Source: an uncultured Clostridia bacterium
Lineage (GTDB): Bacteria > Bacillota > Clostridia > Christensenellales > DUVY01
Assembly: GCA_937895465.1 (NCBI GenBank)
Contig: CALAYY010000241.1
Location: 1-39,910 of the forward strand
Direction: 5' to 3'
Length of the DNA: 39,910 bases
The translations under genes and the position numbers were made by a program. A model generated the notes under the pieces. That model ran no database searches, was not told where the DNA came from, and was given only the letters and a program-made list of their open reading frames with translations. Below, piece after piece: positions 15,521 to 25,222 of this stretch. Numbering within the stretch: position 1 is the first letter of the stretch; every line of letters starts with the position of its first letter.

Positions 15521-17929
15521 TTGAAAAAAATTCTATGTGGTTTTTTATTGCTATTTATTGCGGTTATGTTCTGTTCGTGCGATAAAGAAATTAAAGTTAC
15601 TTTTGACCCAAATAACGGAACTGACGAAGTCCAAACAGTTGTAATTTCTTCTGATAACTTGCCACCGATAAGCGCTCCAAAAAAAGAAGGATATTATTTT
15701 GGAGGTTGGTGGACCGAAAAAGAGGGCGGAGAGCAATGGCTTTTTAACGAAAAAAAAGCTACTGACGGGCTTATATTGTATGCTCATTGGCTGAACACAA
15801 TGTTAACAGTCAATTTTGACAATAATCTTCCTTCATTAGAGGTTTTGAATACTCCTGCAATTGACACTTTATCCCTTACTCACAGCTCCAAAATACCTAT
15901 TCCTGATGAGCCCGAATTAAAAGACGATATTTACTACTTTGTAGGCTGGAGCAAATCTCCCACCCAATATACACCGTGGATTTTTAATAAGCATACTATT
16001 ATTGAAAATACAGTTTTATATGCCTATTGGGAAAAATATGCTACAGTTTCATTTGATTTAAGTATTTATGAGATTGAAGAGATAGAGGGCAATTTAAATA
16101 GATTAAGCGACAAGAAGGTACGGCTTGGCAACACTATCAATACTTTGGATGAAATAAAAGCTATAGATCAAAAGAACTTGTTTGAGGGATGGTATACGGA
16201 TGAAAATTGTTTAAACAGGTGGGATTTTGAAACTGTTATTTTCAATGATATAACATTATATGCCAATTGGGATGAAGCAATTAGGGTTAGCTTTGATATT
16301 AACGCGCCCGAATCGGCAAGCGTCAATTGGCGTTATCCTATACAATATATAATAAGAAAAAATATGTCTTTATGGAACGCCTATACAAGAAACGATATTA
16401 AAAATGTAGAATGGCTGTTACGAGAAAGTCTAGTTCCGCATGATCAAAACTATCTTTACGCTGTAAATACATGGTATTATTTAAACAGCCAAGGCGAAGA
16501 AATTGTTTTTGATAATGACACCGTCCTTACAGAAGATACCACAATTTATGCAAAATGGCGGCAAGCCAATTATTATAAATTTGACGGTAAATACCATGAA
16601 TTGTTTCATCCCCAAACCCCGGATACACAAAACACCAATCAGTTTTCTAATTTTGGAATGCTGCCGTACCGCAGTAGTGGATATGCTAATTATTTTGTGG
16701 GATGGTTTTATAAGAATAATCCCAACATGGAATATTTTGGCGAAAAAGTTGAGCCTCATACAGAGTTTGTATCTAGGTATTTTAAGTTAACTGATGAAAG
16801 TAATTTTATTCTTGAAAAGCAGGGCGATAAAAATTATATGACTTTAAAAGATACATTTAGCTCAAAAGATTTGGTGCTACCTGATTATATCGCTGTTTAT
16901 GACGAGGTGAAAAAAAGTTATACTTATGTTTATGATTTTATAATAGACCTGACTAAATTTTCTAATATAAAAAATATAGTTTTTGCTTCATATCATATGA
17001 CTTTTTTAAATAGCGTTAAGATAATTTCTAATCAAAATAATATAGATATCAACTTTTTCAGCAGCTCTCAATATTATAAGATTTATGGTAATTATGTGTA
17101 TTCAGTAGATACTTATTTTATCGAAGAGTATTATCAAATGCGATACCAACATATTGACGATCAAAATAGAACTACTGATTTCAAATATAGCGTTTTAACG
17201 TTAGAAGGATCTGTTTTAAAAGACTTAACAACGCCCTTAGCAATGCTTCCTTGTGAAAATACAGACATTATCAAAAACCCTATTATTTTAGAAGCGAAGT
17301 TTATGAGTTATTACCGTGAAATAAATAATAAAGTCTTGTTTTGCGATAACTCCTATCTTGATAGTGTACGTTCAAAAATTTTCAACGGTTTGTTTTCAGG
17401 GTCGATTGTCTATGATATTAGCATTTTGCAAAACAAAAAAGATAATTACCTTATCCAAAATAATGAGCTTATTTATTATATGAACCGCCAAGCAGATTTA
17501 GATACTGTAGAAAAAAAGTTGAATGTTGACCTTAGAGACAATCCGTTTTTGAATATAAAAAAGATTAATACAAACAGTATAATATTCAATATTAATTACA
17601 TCACAGAATACACGGTTAATTTATATTTATCTCAAAATATTGAAAAGATAGAATCTAGAGCAATAGAAAGGTCAACAACTATGAATATTTATCTTTATGG
17701 GCAATGTCCTGAGATTATTTTTAGGGCAAATGATTCAACTGATACATATGCCCAAGACGGCAGTGTAGCACCGATTAATATACCAAATAATTTGCCGCAT
17801 AGAAATAAGATTTCTTATATGGATTTGATTTATTACTTTAATTCTCAATTTTCAGATTCATACAGTGCCTGGGCTTCTGAATTAAGCTATTCATATCAAA
17901 ATGTTTATTTTCGAACATTTGAGTCTTAG
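15521..17929 (+). CDS. Surface lipoprotein with InlB B-repeats
   Basis: An 802-residue exported lipoprotein. The start is TTG, supported by an AGGGGAAAAG site and a typical signal peptide ending in FCSC with Cys20 as lipid anchor. Four consecutive InlB B-repeat/Flg_new-type units follow, running from VTFDPNNG to LYAHW (about 26-90), VNFDNN to LYAYW (97-170), VSFDLS to LYANW (176-250) and VSFDIN to IYAKW (256-346). The rest (350-802) is divergent, with a leucine-rich BspA-like stretch near the end (LSQNIEKIESRAIE). B-repeats are usually adhesive or structural surface modules. It is 22 bases before the first ABC gene in the same transcript, which suggests a shared function as binding protein, substrate or sensor. 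Confidence 0.85.
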   Translation: MKKILCGFLLLFIAVMFCSCDKEIKVTFDPNNGTDEVQTVVISSDNLPPISAPKKEGYYFGGWWTEKEGGEQWLFNEKKATDGLILYAHWLNTMLTVNFDNNLPSLEVLNTPAIDTLSLTHSSKIPIPDEPELKDDIYYFVGWSKSPTQYTPWIFNKHTIIENTVLYAYWEKYATVSFDLSIYEIEEIEGNLNRLSDKKVRLGNTINTLDEIKAIDQKNLFEGWYTDENCLNRWDFETVIFNDITLYANWDEAIRVSFDINAPESASVNWRYPIQYIIRKNMSLWNAYTRNDIKNVEWLLRESLVPHDQNYLYAVNTWYYLNSQGEEIVFDNDTVLTEDTTIYAKWRQANYYKFDGKYHELFHPQTPDTQNTNQFSNFGMLPYRSSGYANYFVGWFYKNNPNMEYFGEKVEPHTEFVSRYFKLTDESNFILEKQGDKNYMTLKDTFSSKDLVLPDYIAVYDEVKKSYTYVYDFIIDLTKFSNIKNIVFASYHMTFLNSVKIISNQNNIDINFFSSSQYYKIYGNYVYSVDTYFIEEYYQMRYQHIDDQNRTTDFKYSVLTLEGSVLKDLTTPLAMLPCENTDIIKNPIILEAKFMSYYREINNKVLFCDNSYLDSVRSKIFNGLFSGSIVYDISILQNKKDNYLIQNNELIYYMNRQADLDTVEKKLNVDLRDNPFLNIKKINTNSIIFNINYITEYTVNLYLSQNIEKIESRAIERSTTMNIYLYGQCPEIIFRANDSTDTYAQDGSVAPINIPNNLPHRNKISYMDLIYYFNSQFSDSYSAWASELSYSYQNVYFRTFES

Positions 17930-17951
17930 AGTAATATAAGGAGAAAATGTA

Positions 17952-20753
17952 ATGATTCAGCTAAAAAACATTACCAAAACATACGGCAGTGGAAAAAATG
18001 CAGTGACTGCATTAAAAAACTTAAGTATTGATTTTGGCTCAAAAGGATTAGTTGTCATTTTAGGTAAGTCTGGCTGTGGAAAATCAACCTTATTAAACAT
18101 TATGGGTGGACTTGACAAAGCCAATATTGGTGAGTTGATTATTGACGGGCGTAGCACAAAATCATTTTCTTCTTCTGAATTTGATTCTTATAGGAACACT
18201 TATGTAGGTATGGTGTTTCAAGAATTTAATCTTATTGACGAGATTACAGTTTATCAAAATATTGAGATAACATTAAAACTGCAACGAAAAAACACAGATA
18301 TTAACACGGTTGACGAAGTCTTGTCAATGGTTGGGCTGGGCAGTCTAGGTTATAGAAAGCCTTCAGAGCTGTCCGGAGGACAAAGACAGCGTGTAGCTTT
18401 GGCACGAGCTTTGCTCAAAAAACCCCAGATTTTACTGGCAGACGAGCCTACAGGTGCGCTTGATGTATCTACTAGCGAAGAGGTCTTTGAAGTCCTAAAA
18501 AAGCTTGCAAGAACACAACTTGTAGTTGTCGTTACGCATGACAGGGAACTGGCTTTTAGTTACGGCGAAAGAATAATAGAGTTGGTGGACGGCGAGATTG
18601 TTTCAGATAAAGAAATTCAGCTAGACAGCTATTCACCTGTAAAAGTGCTGTCTGACAATGTTATAGAAGTCGCAGCAGGCGGTGAAATCTCAGCAAATGA
18701 TATTAATCAAAAGTTAAAACAAGGCGTTTTTAACTATATAGGTATCTCACACGATAAAGATAGAATTGCTCTTGCGTATCCTGATACATTTGATTTATTT
18801 TATTTGCCTAAAGAAAAAATCAAGATGCGTAATACCAATAAACAAGACATAGTTTCGGAAGAAAATCAATTTAAACTCCAAAAAGGAACATTGGCACTAA
18901 AGGACGCAATAAAAATGGCAAAGGTAAACAAAAAACGTACCAAGAAGCGTTACAGGTTTATTACATTTTTAAATACTCTTTGCTTTGCTTTATTGGGGTT
19001 AAGCTTTGTTTTGTCAATGGTTAATTTGCCTGAAGTTATTGCTAAGTCGGCATTTGATACTTACAGTCAGGATGTTGTGGCAGTAACGCCGTTAGTTACT
19101 GATTACTATTATCAAAGTGAAAGCCCAGAGCTACTTGACAGCGAGTATGACGAAATCAAAAACCTCATAGGCAGCCGCAAAGTTCATAAAGTTTTTAAGA
19201 CAAATCTTTTTCCTTATTATGCAATTAGTGAGCAAACCGGCAACATCAGCTCAATTGCAGGCTCTTTTATGTCTGCTCTAAGTAATATTGATATTAGTAT
19301 TAATTATTATACCGGATTAATAGAGGGTGAAAAATTATCTGATTTGGGAATACCTTTGATAAAAAACGGCGGAGTTGATTTTTGCGAGGGCTTTAACGAG
19401 ATAATAATTTCTGATTTTGCAGCGCAAAAACTAATTCAAAGAGGATTTTTTGGGTTAGACAATCAAGGTAATTACGGTTCCTATTTTCCAGAAAAGATTG
19501 AAGATATTGTTGGTATGTCAGTTAACTTTGTTAATCTTGGCAAGGAGTTTAAGATAGCAGGAATATTTAAAACAGATTACTTAAGGTATAATTATCTTAA
19601 CAAGACTGAAGAAAGGGTATCTATGGATGCTAGGATTGATATCACCAATTGGGATAACAATAAAGAATTTTTATATTCTAAGATTTTTGTTAAAAACGGC
19701 TTTATTGATAGTTTGTTTGAACAGCAAAAGACTCAGATTAGTTTTGATATCATAGCTCAACGAAGACAATCGATAAGCATTGAGTTAGAGACAATCAAAT
19801 ACAATATTGATTATTTTAAAAACCCTTTGGATGAGTCAAGCAATGCTTTTTTGTGGGTGTCTGATAATCAGAGCTTTGAAACAGAAATGCCTGACGGAAG
19901 CATACAGCTTTTTCCAAGCATGAGTAATAACGGAGTTATTGTCAGTTTGCAGCTTATGAATGCTTTATTCCCAAGTTTTGATGCTTCTCAAGATATTTAT
20001 ATGGAGTTTGGCAGACCTGTTCTTAATCCTTCTTATCAATCATTAGAAATGTTTATGAATCAAAATGTCTATTATGTTCCCATAATTGCAGTTTATGATG
20101 CAAGTAATTTTGCAGCGCCAAAACCTTTTGCCGTAGGAACATATCTGTATAGGTTGTTAGAAGCCTCTGCTACAGTAGAAACACCTTATTATTTAGAAAG
20201 CGTGATGTTTTATAAGGGCAAAAGCTTTAACGATTTAAAAAAACTTGCTAATAAGCTTATAGATAATGAGTATTTGATGTATTCTTCTGTGGGAAGCGTG
20301 CAGGAGATTTTGCAACTAGGTGATATGTTTGGTACAACAGCTAAGATATTCCTTTATATATCTTTGGCTGTGGCGGCATTTTCTTTTTTGCTTATTCTTA
20401 ATTATATGTCATCATCAGTCCGCTTTAGAGCAAAAGAAATAGCCGTATATCGTGTGGTAGGAGCAAGAAGAATTGATGTTGCAAAAATATTTTTGACTGA
20501 GGGCATGATGCTTGTGTTTTCTAGCACTGTGTTTTCAAGTATTTTGGGTGCTATAGTGACTTATCTTGTCAAGCTGTCCGCAAAGCAAATGTTACAGATT
20601 TTCAATCTGTCATTTTCTATTTTTTCGTTTAATTTGCTTACGATTGCTATGATATTTGTTTCTATAACCGCACTTGTTATGATTGCATCTTTGTTGCCGA
20701 TAATTTCCATTACCAGAAGAAAAGCAATAGAAGCACTAAAAGTTATCGGATAA
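17952..20753 (+). CDS. MacB-type ABC transporter, fused ATPase-permease (first of pair)
   Basis: A 933-residue protein with an N-terminal ATPase: Walker A GKSGCGKST (38-46), signature LSGGQRQRVALARAL (140-154), Walker B ILLADEP (160-166) and H-loop His196. The C-terminal part has FtsX/MacB topology: one helix near 338-358, a large extracytoplasmic region of more than 400 residues, then three helices at the end. MacB-family proteins transmit ATP-driven motion to the outside rather than moving solute through a pore. At 933 residues it is much longer than the ~650 of MacB, the excess being the external domain. An AAGGAGAAAA site precedes the ATG. The ATPase motifs are all intact. Substrate is unknown. 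Confidence 0.88.
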   Translation: MIQLKNITKTYGSGKNAVTALKNLSIDFGSKGLVVILGKSGCGKSTLLNIMGGLDKANIGELIIDGRSTKSFSSSEFDSYRNTYVGMVFQEFNLIDEITVYQNIEITLKLQRKNTDINTVDEVLSMVGLGSLGYRKPSELSGGQRQRVALARALLKKPQILLADEPTGALDVSTSEEVFEVLKKLARTQLVVVVTHDRELAFSYGERIIELVDGEIVSDKEIQLDSYSPVKVLSDNVIEVAAGGEISANDINQKLKQGVFNYIGISHDKDRIALAYPDTFDLFYLPKEKIKMRNTNKQDIVSEENQFKLQKGTLALKDAIKMAKVNKKRTKKRYRFITFLNTLCFALLGLSFVLSMVNLPEVIAKSAFDTYSQDVVAVTPLVTDYYYQSESPELLDSEYDEIKNLIGSRKVHKVFKTNLFPYYAISEQTGNISSIAGSFMSALSNIDISINYYTGLIEGEKLSDLGIPLIKNGGVDFCEGFNEIIISDFAAQKLIQRGFFGLDNQGNYGSYFPEKIEDIVGMSVNFVNLGKEFKIAGIFKTDYLRYNYLNKTEERVSMDARIDITNWDNNKEFLYSKIFVKNGFIDSLFEQQKTQISFDIIAQRRQSISIELETIKYNIDYFKNPLDESSNAFLWVSDNQSFETEMPDGSIQLFPSMSNNGVIVSLQLMNALFPSFDASQDIYMEFGRPVLNPSYQSLEMFMNQNVYYVPIIAVYDASNFAAPKPFAVGTYLYRLLEASATVETPYYLESVMFYKGKSFNDLKKLANKLIDNEYLMYSSVGSVQEILQLGDMFGTTAKIFLYISLAVAAFSFLLILNYMSSSVRFRAKEIAVYRVVGARRIDVAKIFLTEGMMLVFSSTVFSSILGAIVTYLVKLSAKQMLQIFNLSFSIFSFNLLTIAMIFVSITALVMIASLLPIISITRRKAIEALKVIG

Positions 20754-20773
20754 ATCTATTGTGAGGGAAAGCT

Positions 20774-23548
20774 ATGCTTATTGAAATAAAAAATATTAAT
20801 AAAACCTATTTTACAGACACAGGAGTGACATTTAGAGCACTGTCTAATATTTCTACAACCTTTGACGACAGCGGACTTGTTTTTATTTTGGGAAAGTCAG
20901 GTAGCGGCAAATCAACGCTGTTAAATATATTGGGTGCTTTAGACAGCTATGACAGCGGAGAAATGTGGGTAGGCGATAAACTTACTAAAAGTATGAGTGC
21001 AAATATGCTGGATTATTACCGCAACACTATGATAGGTTTTGTGTTTCAAGAGTTTAATCTGTTTAATTCGCTGTCTGTTATGGAAAATGTTAAATTTGCC
21101 TTAGATATAAAAAATGATAAAGACAAAGATAAGATATCTAATAAGCAAAGAGTATTAGATATGCTTGATAAAATGGGTATAAAGGATAAGGCAAAAGCAA
21201 AAAGCCGTGACTTATCAGGCGGACAAAGGCAAAGAGTAGCAATTGCACGAGCACTTATCAAAGATCCTCAAATTATCTTGGCAGACGAGCCTACCGGTTC
21301 ATTGGACAGCGTAACAGGCGGAGAAATAATTAATATATTGTCCGAAATCTCCAAAACAAAACTGGTCATAGTTGTTACCCATGATGTTCAGACTGCGGCA
21401 AAATATGGGGACCGTATAATTGAGATGAAAGACGGTGCAATCTTTCGTGATGTAAGAAGGCGGCAACCAGGTGAAAGTATTATGGCGGAAGGCATAGATA
21501 TTGTTTCTAATGCCATTGTTAGAATAAACCGTGACAAATCAATTGACGAACACTTTACACACCGCATTAATGAAATTATTACAGAATCAGGACGAAAAAC
21601 ATACCTAAATATTGAAACAAAAGAAAACAGAATGAAAGCATTGTTCCCAAATTTGCGGGACGCAATCACTCTAAAAGCATCAGAAGAAAAAAACTCAAAA
21701 GATTTGTCAGAGGGAGAAGATGAAAGTCTTACAGGCACAAGCGAGATATTGAAAAGTGACAGCTTTGTTCCATATGTTCCAAAAAATGCTGAACGAAAAG
21801 AGGTGAAGTTTCAATCAAGCCGTATGGCTATATTAAGTGCGTTAAAAATGGGTATACATAATTTGAGTTTGAAGAAGTTTAGACTCATAATGATTATAAT
21901 TGTTACATGTATATCGTTTACATTATTTGGAGCAATTAACACGCTTTCTTCAGTAGATACCGCACGCGCATTTGCTCAGAGTATATCACATGACGAGGTC
22001 AAAACAATTTCAGTCTCAAAAAATTATGTATATAACAGTGACAGTTCTAATGTAATCAGTGATAGCTTTCTTGAATCGTTAAAGCAAAAACACAAACATT
22101 TCAATTATTATAAACAGCAGTTTGAAAATATGACAATTACTCCGTTTGACTATACTAAGGCAAGTCTGGAAGGCTATTATTTTAACGGATTTGTCGGTAT
22201 TACTGAAATTGACGATATTAAAAATCTTGGCTTTCATACGCTATATGGTGTATCTAATCCCAGCACCAAAAATTCTGCCGTAATAAGCAGCTATGCAGCT
22301 GAGGCTATGATTAAGGCGGAGGCTTTTGGAAAACCTAAGCCTTTTTTAAGTGATATTATAGGAAGGACGGTATCTGTCAATGGATACGAGGTTGTGATAA
22401 GCGGAATATATGAAACTTCCTATGAGCCCTTTTTGGGTATGGAGAGTGATGTTGTTGTTGATGTTTATAATCATGTTTTTCAGATGTTTGTCGGTCGAGA
22501 CTCTGGTTTTTTGGATAGCTATATAGGGACTCAAAGCAAATCATATATTAACTTAAATATAAGCGGACAAAAAAGTCTTGATTGGTCTAATAATGAGGCG
22601 TCATTTGTTTACAAAAACTCTAAAGCATTGCTTAATTTATTAAATAATGAAATTATTGATATACCGACTGCACCCGAAGAATCAAGAGAAGGTATAGTCT
22701 TAGTACTAAACTCTTTAACAGAAAGAAGCTTAAGTGAGTATATCGAATATAACCTATCCAATGACTCATATTTTAATTTAGGTAAAAATATGAGTTATAA
22801 TATATCTTATAATCCCAATTATTATGATTATCAAGATAAGTGGTCCAACATACCATCCACTAAAGATGTTGTTTCAGATATTGTGCTTACATTACCGTCC
22901 TCTAAGTATTATATAAAAGGTTATATAATTTCCAAAGGGTATAACGGTATTGCAGTAAGCGAGGACTTATATAATCAATACTTGAATAATGTTGTAAAGA
23001 CAAGGCAAATTTTAATCAGTCTTAGCCAAGAACAAGGACAAAATATGCGGCTAATTAGAGACTTGTTGGATAATGATATGCAGATAAATGCAGGCTTTAG
23101 TTTTCTTTTTACAATATATATGGCGATTTTTTTAAGCTTTAAAACTGTTATATTAGGCGCTGTAATTTTTCTAAGTTTTCTGGCAGCTCTATTGATGTAT
23201 AATTTTATATCAACCAGCATAAGACTTACCAAACGCAACATAGGTCTAATGCGAGCCTTAGGAGTCAAAAAAGTTCACACCTTTCTTGTTTATGTATTGG
23301 AAGGGTTAGTGGTTGCAATAATAACTTTTGTAGTATCTGCTATTGTCTTAACAAGCATAATACCTATTGTTAATGCTGCTTTGAGTGCGCAGATAGGCTT
23401 TTATCTGCCTGTCATGTTAATTAATCCTAATGTCTTTTTATTAATGGGTGTACTGGCGTTGGCTGTATCGCTTTTAGCTACATTTGTGCCTTGGTTTAAG
23501 TTTGCCAAGATTACGCCTATTGAAGCAATTTCTAACCGAAAAGAATAA
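20774..23548 (+). CDS. MacB-type ABC transporter, fused ATPase-permease (second of pair)
   Basis: A 924-residue paralogue of the preceding protein with the same order: ATPase with Walker A GKSGSGKST (40-48), LSGGQRQRVAIARAL, IILADEPTGSLD and VVTHD, then a linker, one helix (LIMIIIVTCISFTLFGAI), a ~380-residue external domain and three final helices. Both ATPases are complete, so a heterodimer with two working sites is plausible. The external domains of the two proteins share topology but little obvious sequence. It starts 20 bases after the first ABC gene with a GAGGGA site and ends before a bidirectional terminator, closing the operon. The C-terminal ITPIEAISNRKE is typical of FtsX-like permeases. 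Confidence 0.88.
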   Translation: MLIEIKNINKTYFTDTGVTFRALSNISTTFDDSGLVFILGKSGSGKSTLLNILGALDSYDSGEMWVGDKLTKSMSANMLDYYRNTMIGFVFQEFNLFNSLSVMENVKFALDIKNDKDKDKISNKQRVLDMLDKMGIKDKAKAKSRDLSGGQRQRVAIARALIKDPQIILADEPTGSLDSVTGGEIINILSEISKTKLVIVVTHDVQTAAKYGDRIIEMKDGAIFRDVRRRQPGESIMAEGIDIVSNAIVRINRDKSIDEHFTHRINEIITESGRKTYLNIETKENRMKALFPNLRDAITLKASEEKNSKDLSEGEDESLTGTSEILKSDSFVPYVPKNAERKEVKFQSSRMAILSALKMGIHNLSLKKFRLIMIIIVTCISFTLFGAINTLSSVDTARAFAQSISHDEVKTISVSKNYVYNSDSSNVISDSFLESLKQKHKHFNYYKQQFENMTITPFDYTKASLEGYYFNGFVGITEIDDIKNLGFHTLYGVSNPSTKNSAVISSYAAEAMIKAEAFGKPKPFLSDIIGRTVSVNGYEVVISGIYETSYEPFLGMESDVVVDVYNHVFQMFVGRDSGFLDSYIGTQSKSYINLNISGQKSLDWSNNEASFVYKNSKALLNLLNNEIIDIPTAPEESREGIVLVLNSLTERSLSEYIEYNLSNDSYFNLGKNMSYNISYNPNYYDYQDKWSNIPSTKDVVSDIVLTLPSSKYYIKGYIISKGYNGIAVSEDLYNQYLNNVVKTRQILISLSQEQGQNMRLIRDLLDNDMQINAGFSFLFTIYMAIFLSFKTVILGAVIFLSFLAALLMYNFISTSIRLTKRNIGLMRALGVKKVHTFLVYVLEGLVVAIITFVVSAIVLTSIIPIVNAALSAQIGFYLPVMLINPNVFLLMGVLALAVSLLATFVPWFKFAKITPIEAISNRKE

Positions 23549-23576
23549 TTAAGTCTATTATAATAATACAATCAAA

Positions 23577-23628
23577 AAACTCTCACTTATCTTTTAAATT
23601 GGTAAGTGAGAGTTTAATTTTTTTCTTA
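23577..23628. terminator. Bidirectional terminator between the ABC operon and the S-component gene
   Basis: AAACTCTCACTTATC (23577-23591) pairs with GGTAAGTGAGAGTTT (23601-23615) with one G-U pair. The + side continues into a T-rich run, and the preceding run of A gives a T-tract on the minus strand, so it can serve both convergent transcripts. Confidence 0.9.
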
Positions 23629-23649
23629 GATTTATTACATGATATTCAT

Positions 23650-24213
23650 CTATGCATTAAAATCTTTCGATGCCTTTTTTTGTGAGAACAAAAATTTGTT
23701 TTCAAGCAGTTTTGCTTTTGAGCCGCTTTTATATACCAAAAGTGAAAACGAATAGTCAATACTATGATGCATCAAGGTGATAAGCCCTACTTCAATGATA
23801 ATATAATATAATGTTATTGCCTGATTATTGAGTGCCATAAATATAGCAACAACAACTATTTCAGCTACAGCGTGTATAAGCCCTGTTGATATTCCGCCTA
23901 CAATTATGCTTGCGCCTTTGGTTATCAAACCTCTTTTTATGGCAAATGCTCCCAAAATTGCAAATATAAGATGAGAAGCAGCCCTCAAAGCTACAACAGT
24001 AGGAGCTTTCAAAAAGAATGCCATTGTGGTGCCTATACAGCTCATTATTGCGGTATAAGGTGATATAAACATTGCTATAATAACAGGTACATGAGAAAAT
24101 AAGGTAAAAGTGGTAAAAGGTAATGTTATTGTAGGCATAAAGTACGGCATAACAAAGCTAAGCGCAACCAAAACGGCTGTCACGGCTATTGTCTTGGTTC
24201 TATTTTTATACAT
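23650..24213 (-). CDS. Probable ECF transporter substrate-binding (S) component
   Basis: A 187-residue membrane protein with about five or six hydrophobic helices, beginning MYKNRTKTIAVTAVLVALS and containing LPFTTFTLFSHVPVIIAMF and a long GAFAIKRG loop. The short Lys/Arg-rich N terminus followed by an Ala-rich TAVLVALSFVMP helix is characteristic of ECF S components that capture vitamins. The frame extends to 24246, but the ATG at 24213 has an AAAGGA site and the better N terminus. No EcfA or EcfT gene is nearby, as expected for group II systems. The vitamin cannot be told from sequence alone; other small membrane transport families remain possible. Confidence 0.6.
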   Translation of the reverse strand: MYKNRTKTIAVTAVLVALSFVMPYFMPTITLPFTTFTLFSHVPVIIAMFISPYTAIMSCIGTTMAFFLKAPTVVALRAASHLIFAILGAFAIKRGLITKGASIIVGGISTGLIHAVAEIVVVAIFMALNNQAITLYYIIIEVGLITLMHHSIDYSFSLLVYKSGSKAKLLENKFLFSQKKASKDFNA

Positions 24214-24306
24214 TTTCTTATCCTTTATAAAAATTTTTGTTTTCACTCATCATTTTATCATAACGATAAATAATTGACAAATATATATATTATTTTTTTA
24301 ACAGTC

Positions 24307-24336
24307 TTGGCAACTAAAAGATAATTATGGTATAAT
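24307..24336 (+). promoter_or_regulatory. Extended -10 promoter upstream of the tRNA gene
   Basis: TTGGCA at 24307-24312, an 18-bp spacer and TGGTATAAT (TATAAT at 24331-24336) form a good promoter about 160 bases before tRNA-Pro. The region between is AT-rich with no convincing gene. Confidence 0.5.
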
Positions 24337-24466
24337 ATATAATGTTGATAATATTTTTATATTATATTAGCTATAAAATGATTTTGTTAAAAAGCCAATT
24401 ATTGCCGTGTCAAAAAACTGCTGTTTTAATGCAATAACGCTTTTAAAATTATTAACTTTATGATAA

Positions 24467-24472
24467 TATAAT
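24467..24472 (+). promoter_or_regulatory. -10 element close to tRNA-Pro
   Basis: TATAAT lies 22 bases before the mature tRNA 5' end. The -35 is poor. Confidence 0.4.
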
Positions 24473-24494
24473 GTTTGCAAATTAAAATAAATGT

Positions 24495-24570
24495 CGGGGT
24501 GTGGTGCAGTTGGTAGCACGCTTGGTTCGGGACCAAGAGGTCGTGAGTTCGAATCTCGCCACTCCGACCA
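24495..24570 (+). tRNA. tRNA-Pro (anticodon CGG)
   Basis: The 76-base sequence folds as a complete cloverleaf. The acceptor arms CGGGGTG and CACTCCG pair with one G-U. The anticodon arm is CTTGG-TTCGGGA-CCAAG, placing CGG at the anticodon, which reads the proline codon CCG. The T arm contains GTTCGAATC, and the 3' CCA is encoded. Confidence 0.96.
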
Positions 24571-24699
24571 TTTTTATTTCTAATATTTTTTTATCAAAAT
24601 CAAATTTCATTTATTTACAAATATTTGCCTTGTATAAGATATTGACAAAGCCTTCAATATCATTTACTCTTATTTAAGAAATAATTTTTAGGGATTAAT

Positions 24700-25194
24700 A
24701 TGAGGGATAATATAAATTTGGGCTATTTTTTGGAAGTTATTAATGATGTTTTAAAAGAGCCTGAAATTCACAAGATGGACAATTTTATTCAGCACGGCAA
24801 TATAACGACTCTCAGCCATTGTATAGCTGTGGCATACAACAGCTATATTATGGCTGTTAATTCGCCTTTTAGAGTATGCTTAAAGTCAGTAATAAGAGGC
24901 GCAATGCTGCATGACTTTTTTTTGTATGATTGGCATGATAAAAACAAAGGTTTTAGATGGCATGGTTTTAAGCATCCTAAAATTGCTCTAAACAATGCGA
25001 AGAAGTTTTTTGACCTTAATAATATAGAAAAGGATATTATTGTAAGGCACATGTGGCCGCTTACTGTTATACCGCCCAAATATTTGGAATCTTTTATTGT
25101 AAGCATTGCCGACAAGACCGTAAGTGTCCTTGAAACATTCAAATTGTTTAAAAGCAAGTTTCAGATGATTAATAGAAAATTGGCGTTAATTTAA
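24700..25194 (+). CDS. HD-domain phosphohydrolase
   Basis: A 164-residue HD-superfamily protein, expected to be a metal-dependent phosphohydrolase acting on nucleotides or a related phosphate ester. The metal ligands follow the H...HD...D order: His40 (TLSHCIAVA), His71-Asp72 (MLHDFF) and Asp138 (SIADKT), with an additional His117 in IVRHMWP. This single-domain form has no sensor or signal-domain fusion. It starts at an ATG preceded by TTTTAGGG and ends 28 bases before lgt, so the two are probably one transcript. The substrate is unknown. Confidence 0.8.
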   Translation: MRDNINLGYFLEVINDVLKEPEIHKMDNFIQHGNITTLSHCIAVAYNSYIMAVNSPFRVCLKSVIRGAMLHDFFLYDWHDKNKGFRWHGFKHPKIALNNAKKFFDLNNIEKDIIVRHMWPLTVIPPKYLESFIVSIADKTVSVLETFKLFKSKFQMINRKLALI

Positions 25195-25222
25195 TTATAT
25201 TTTATAAATAAGGGGATAAAAG

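Noticed and set aside
24342..24437. 31-codon ORF beginning after the TGGTATAAT upstream of tRNA-Pro
   Set aside because: It is AT-rich low-complexity sequence with a hydrophobic start by base composition, and no ribosome site or homologue; the spacing to the -10 is also not six bases.
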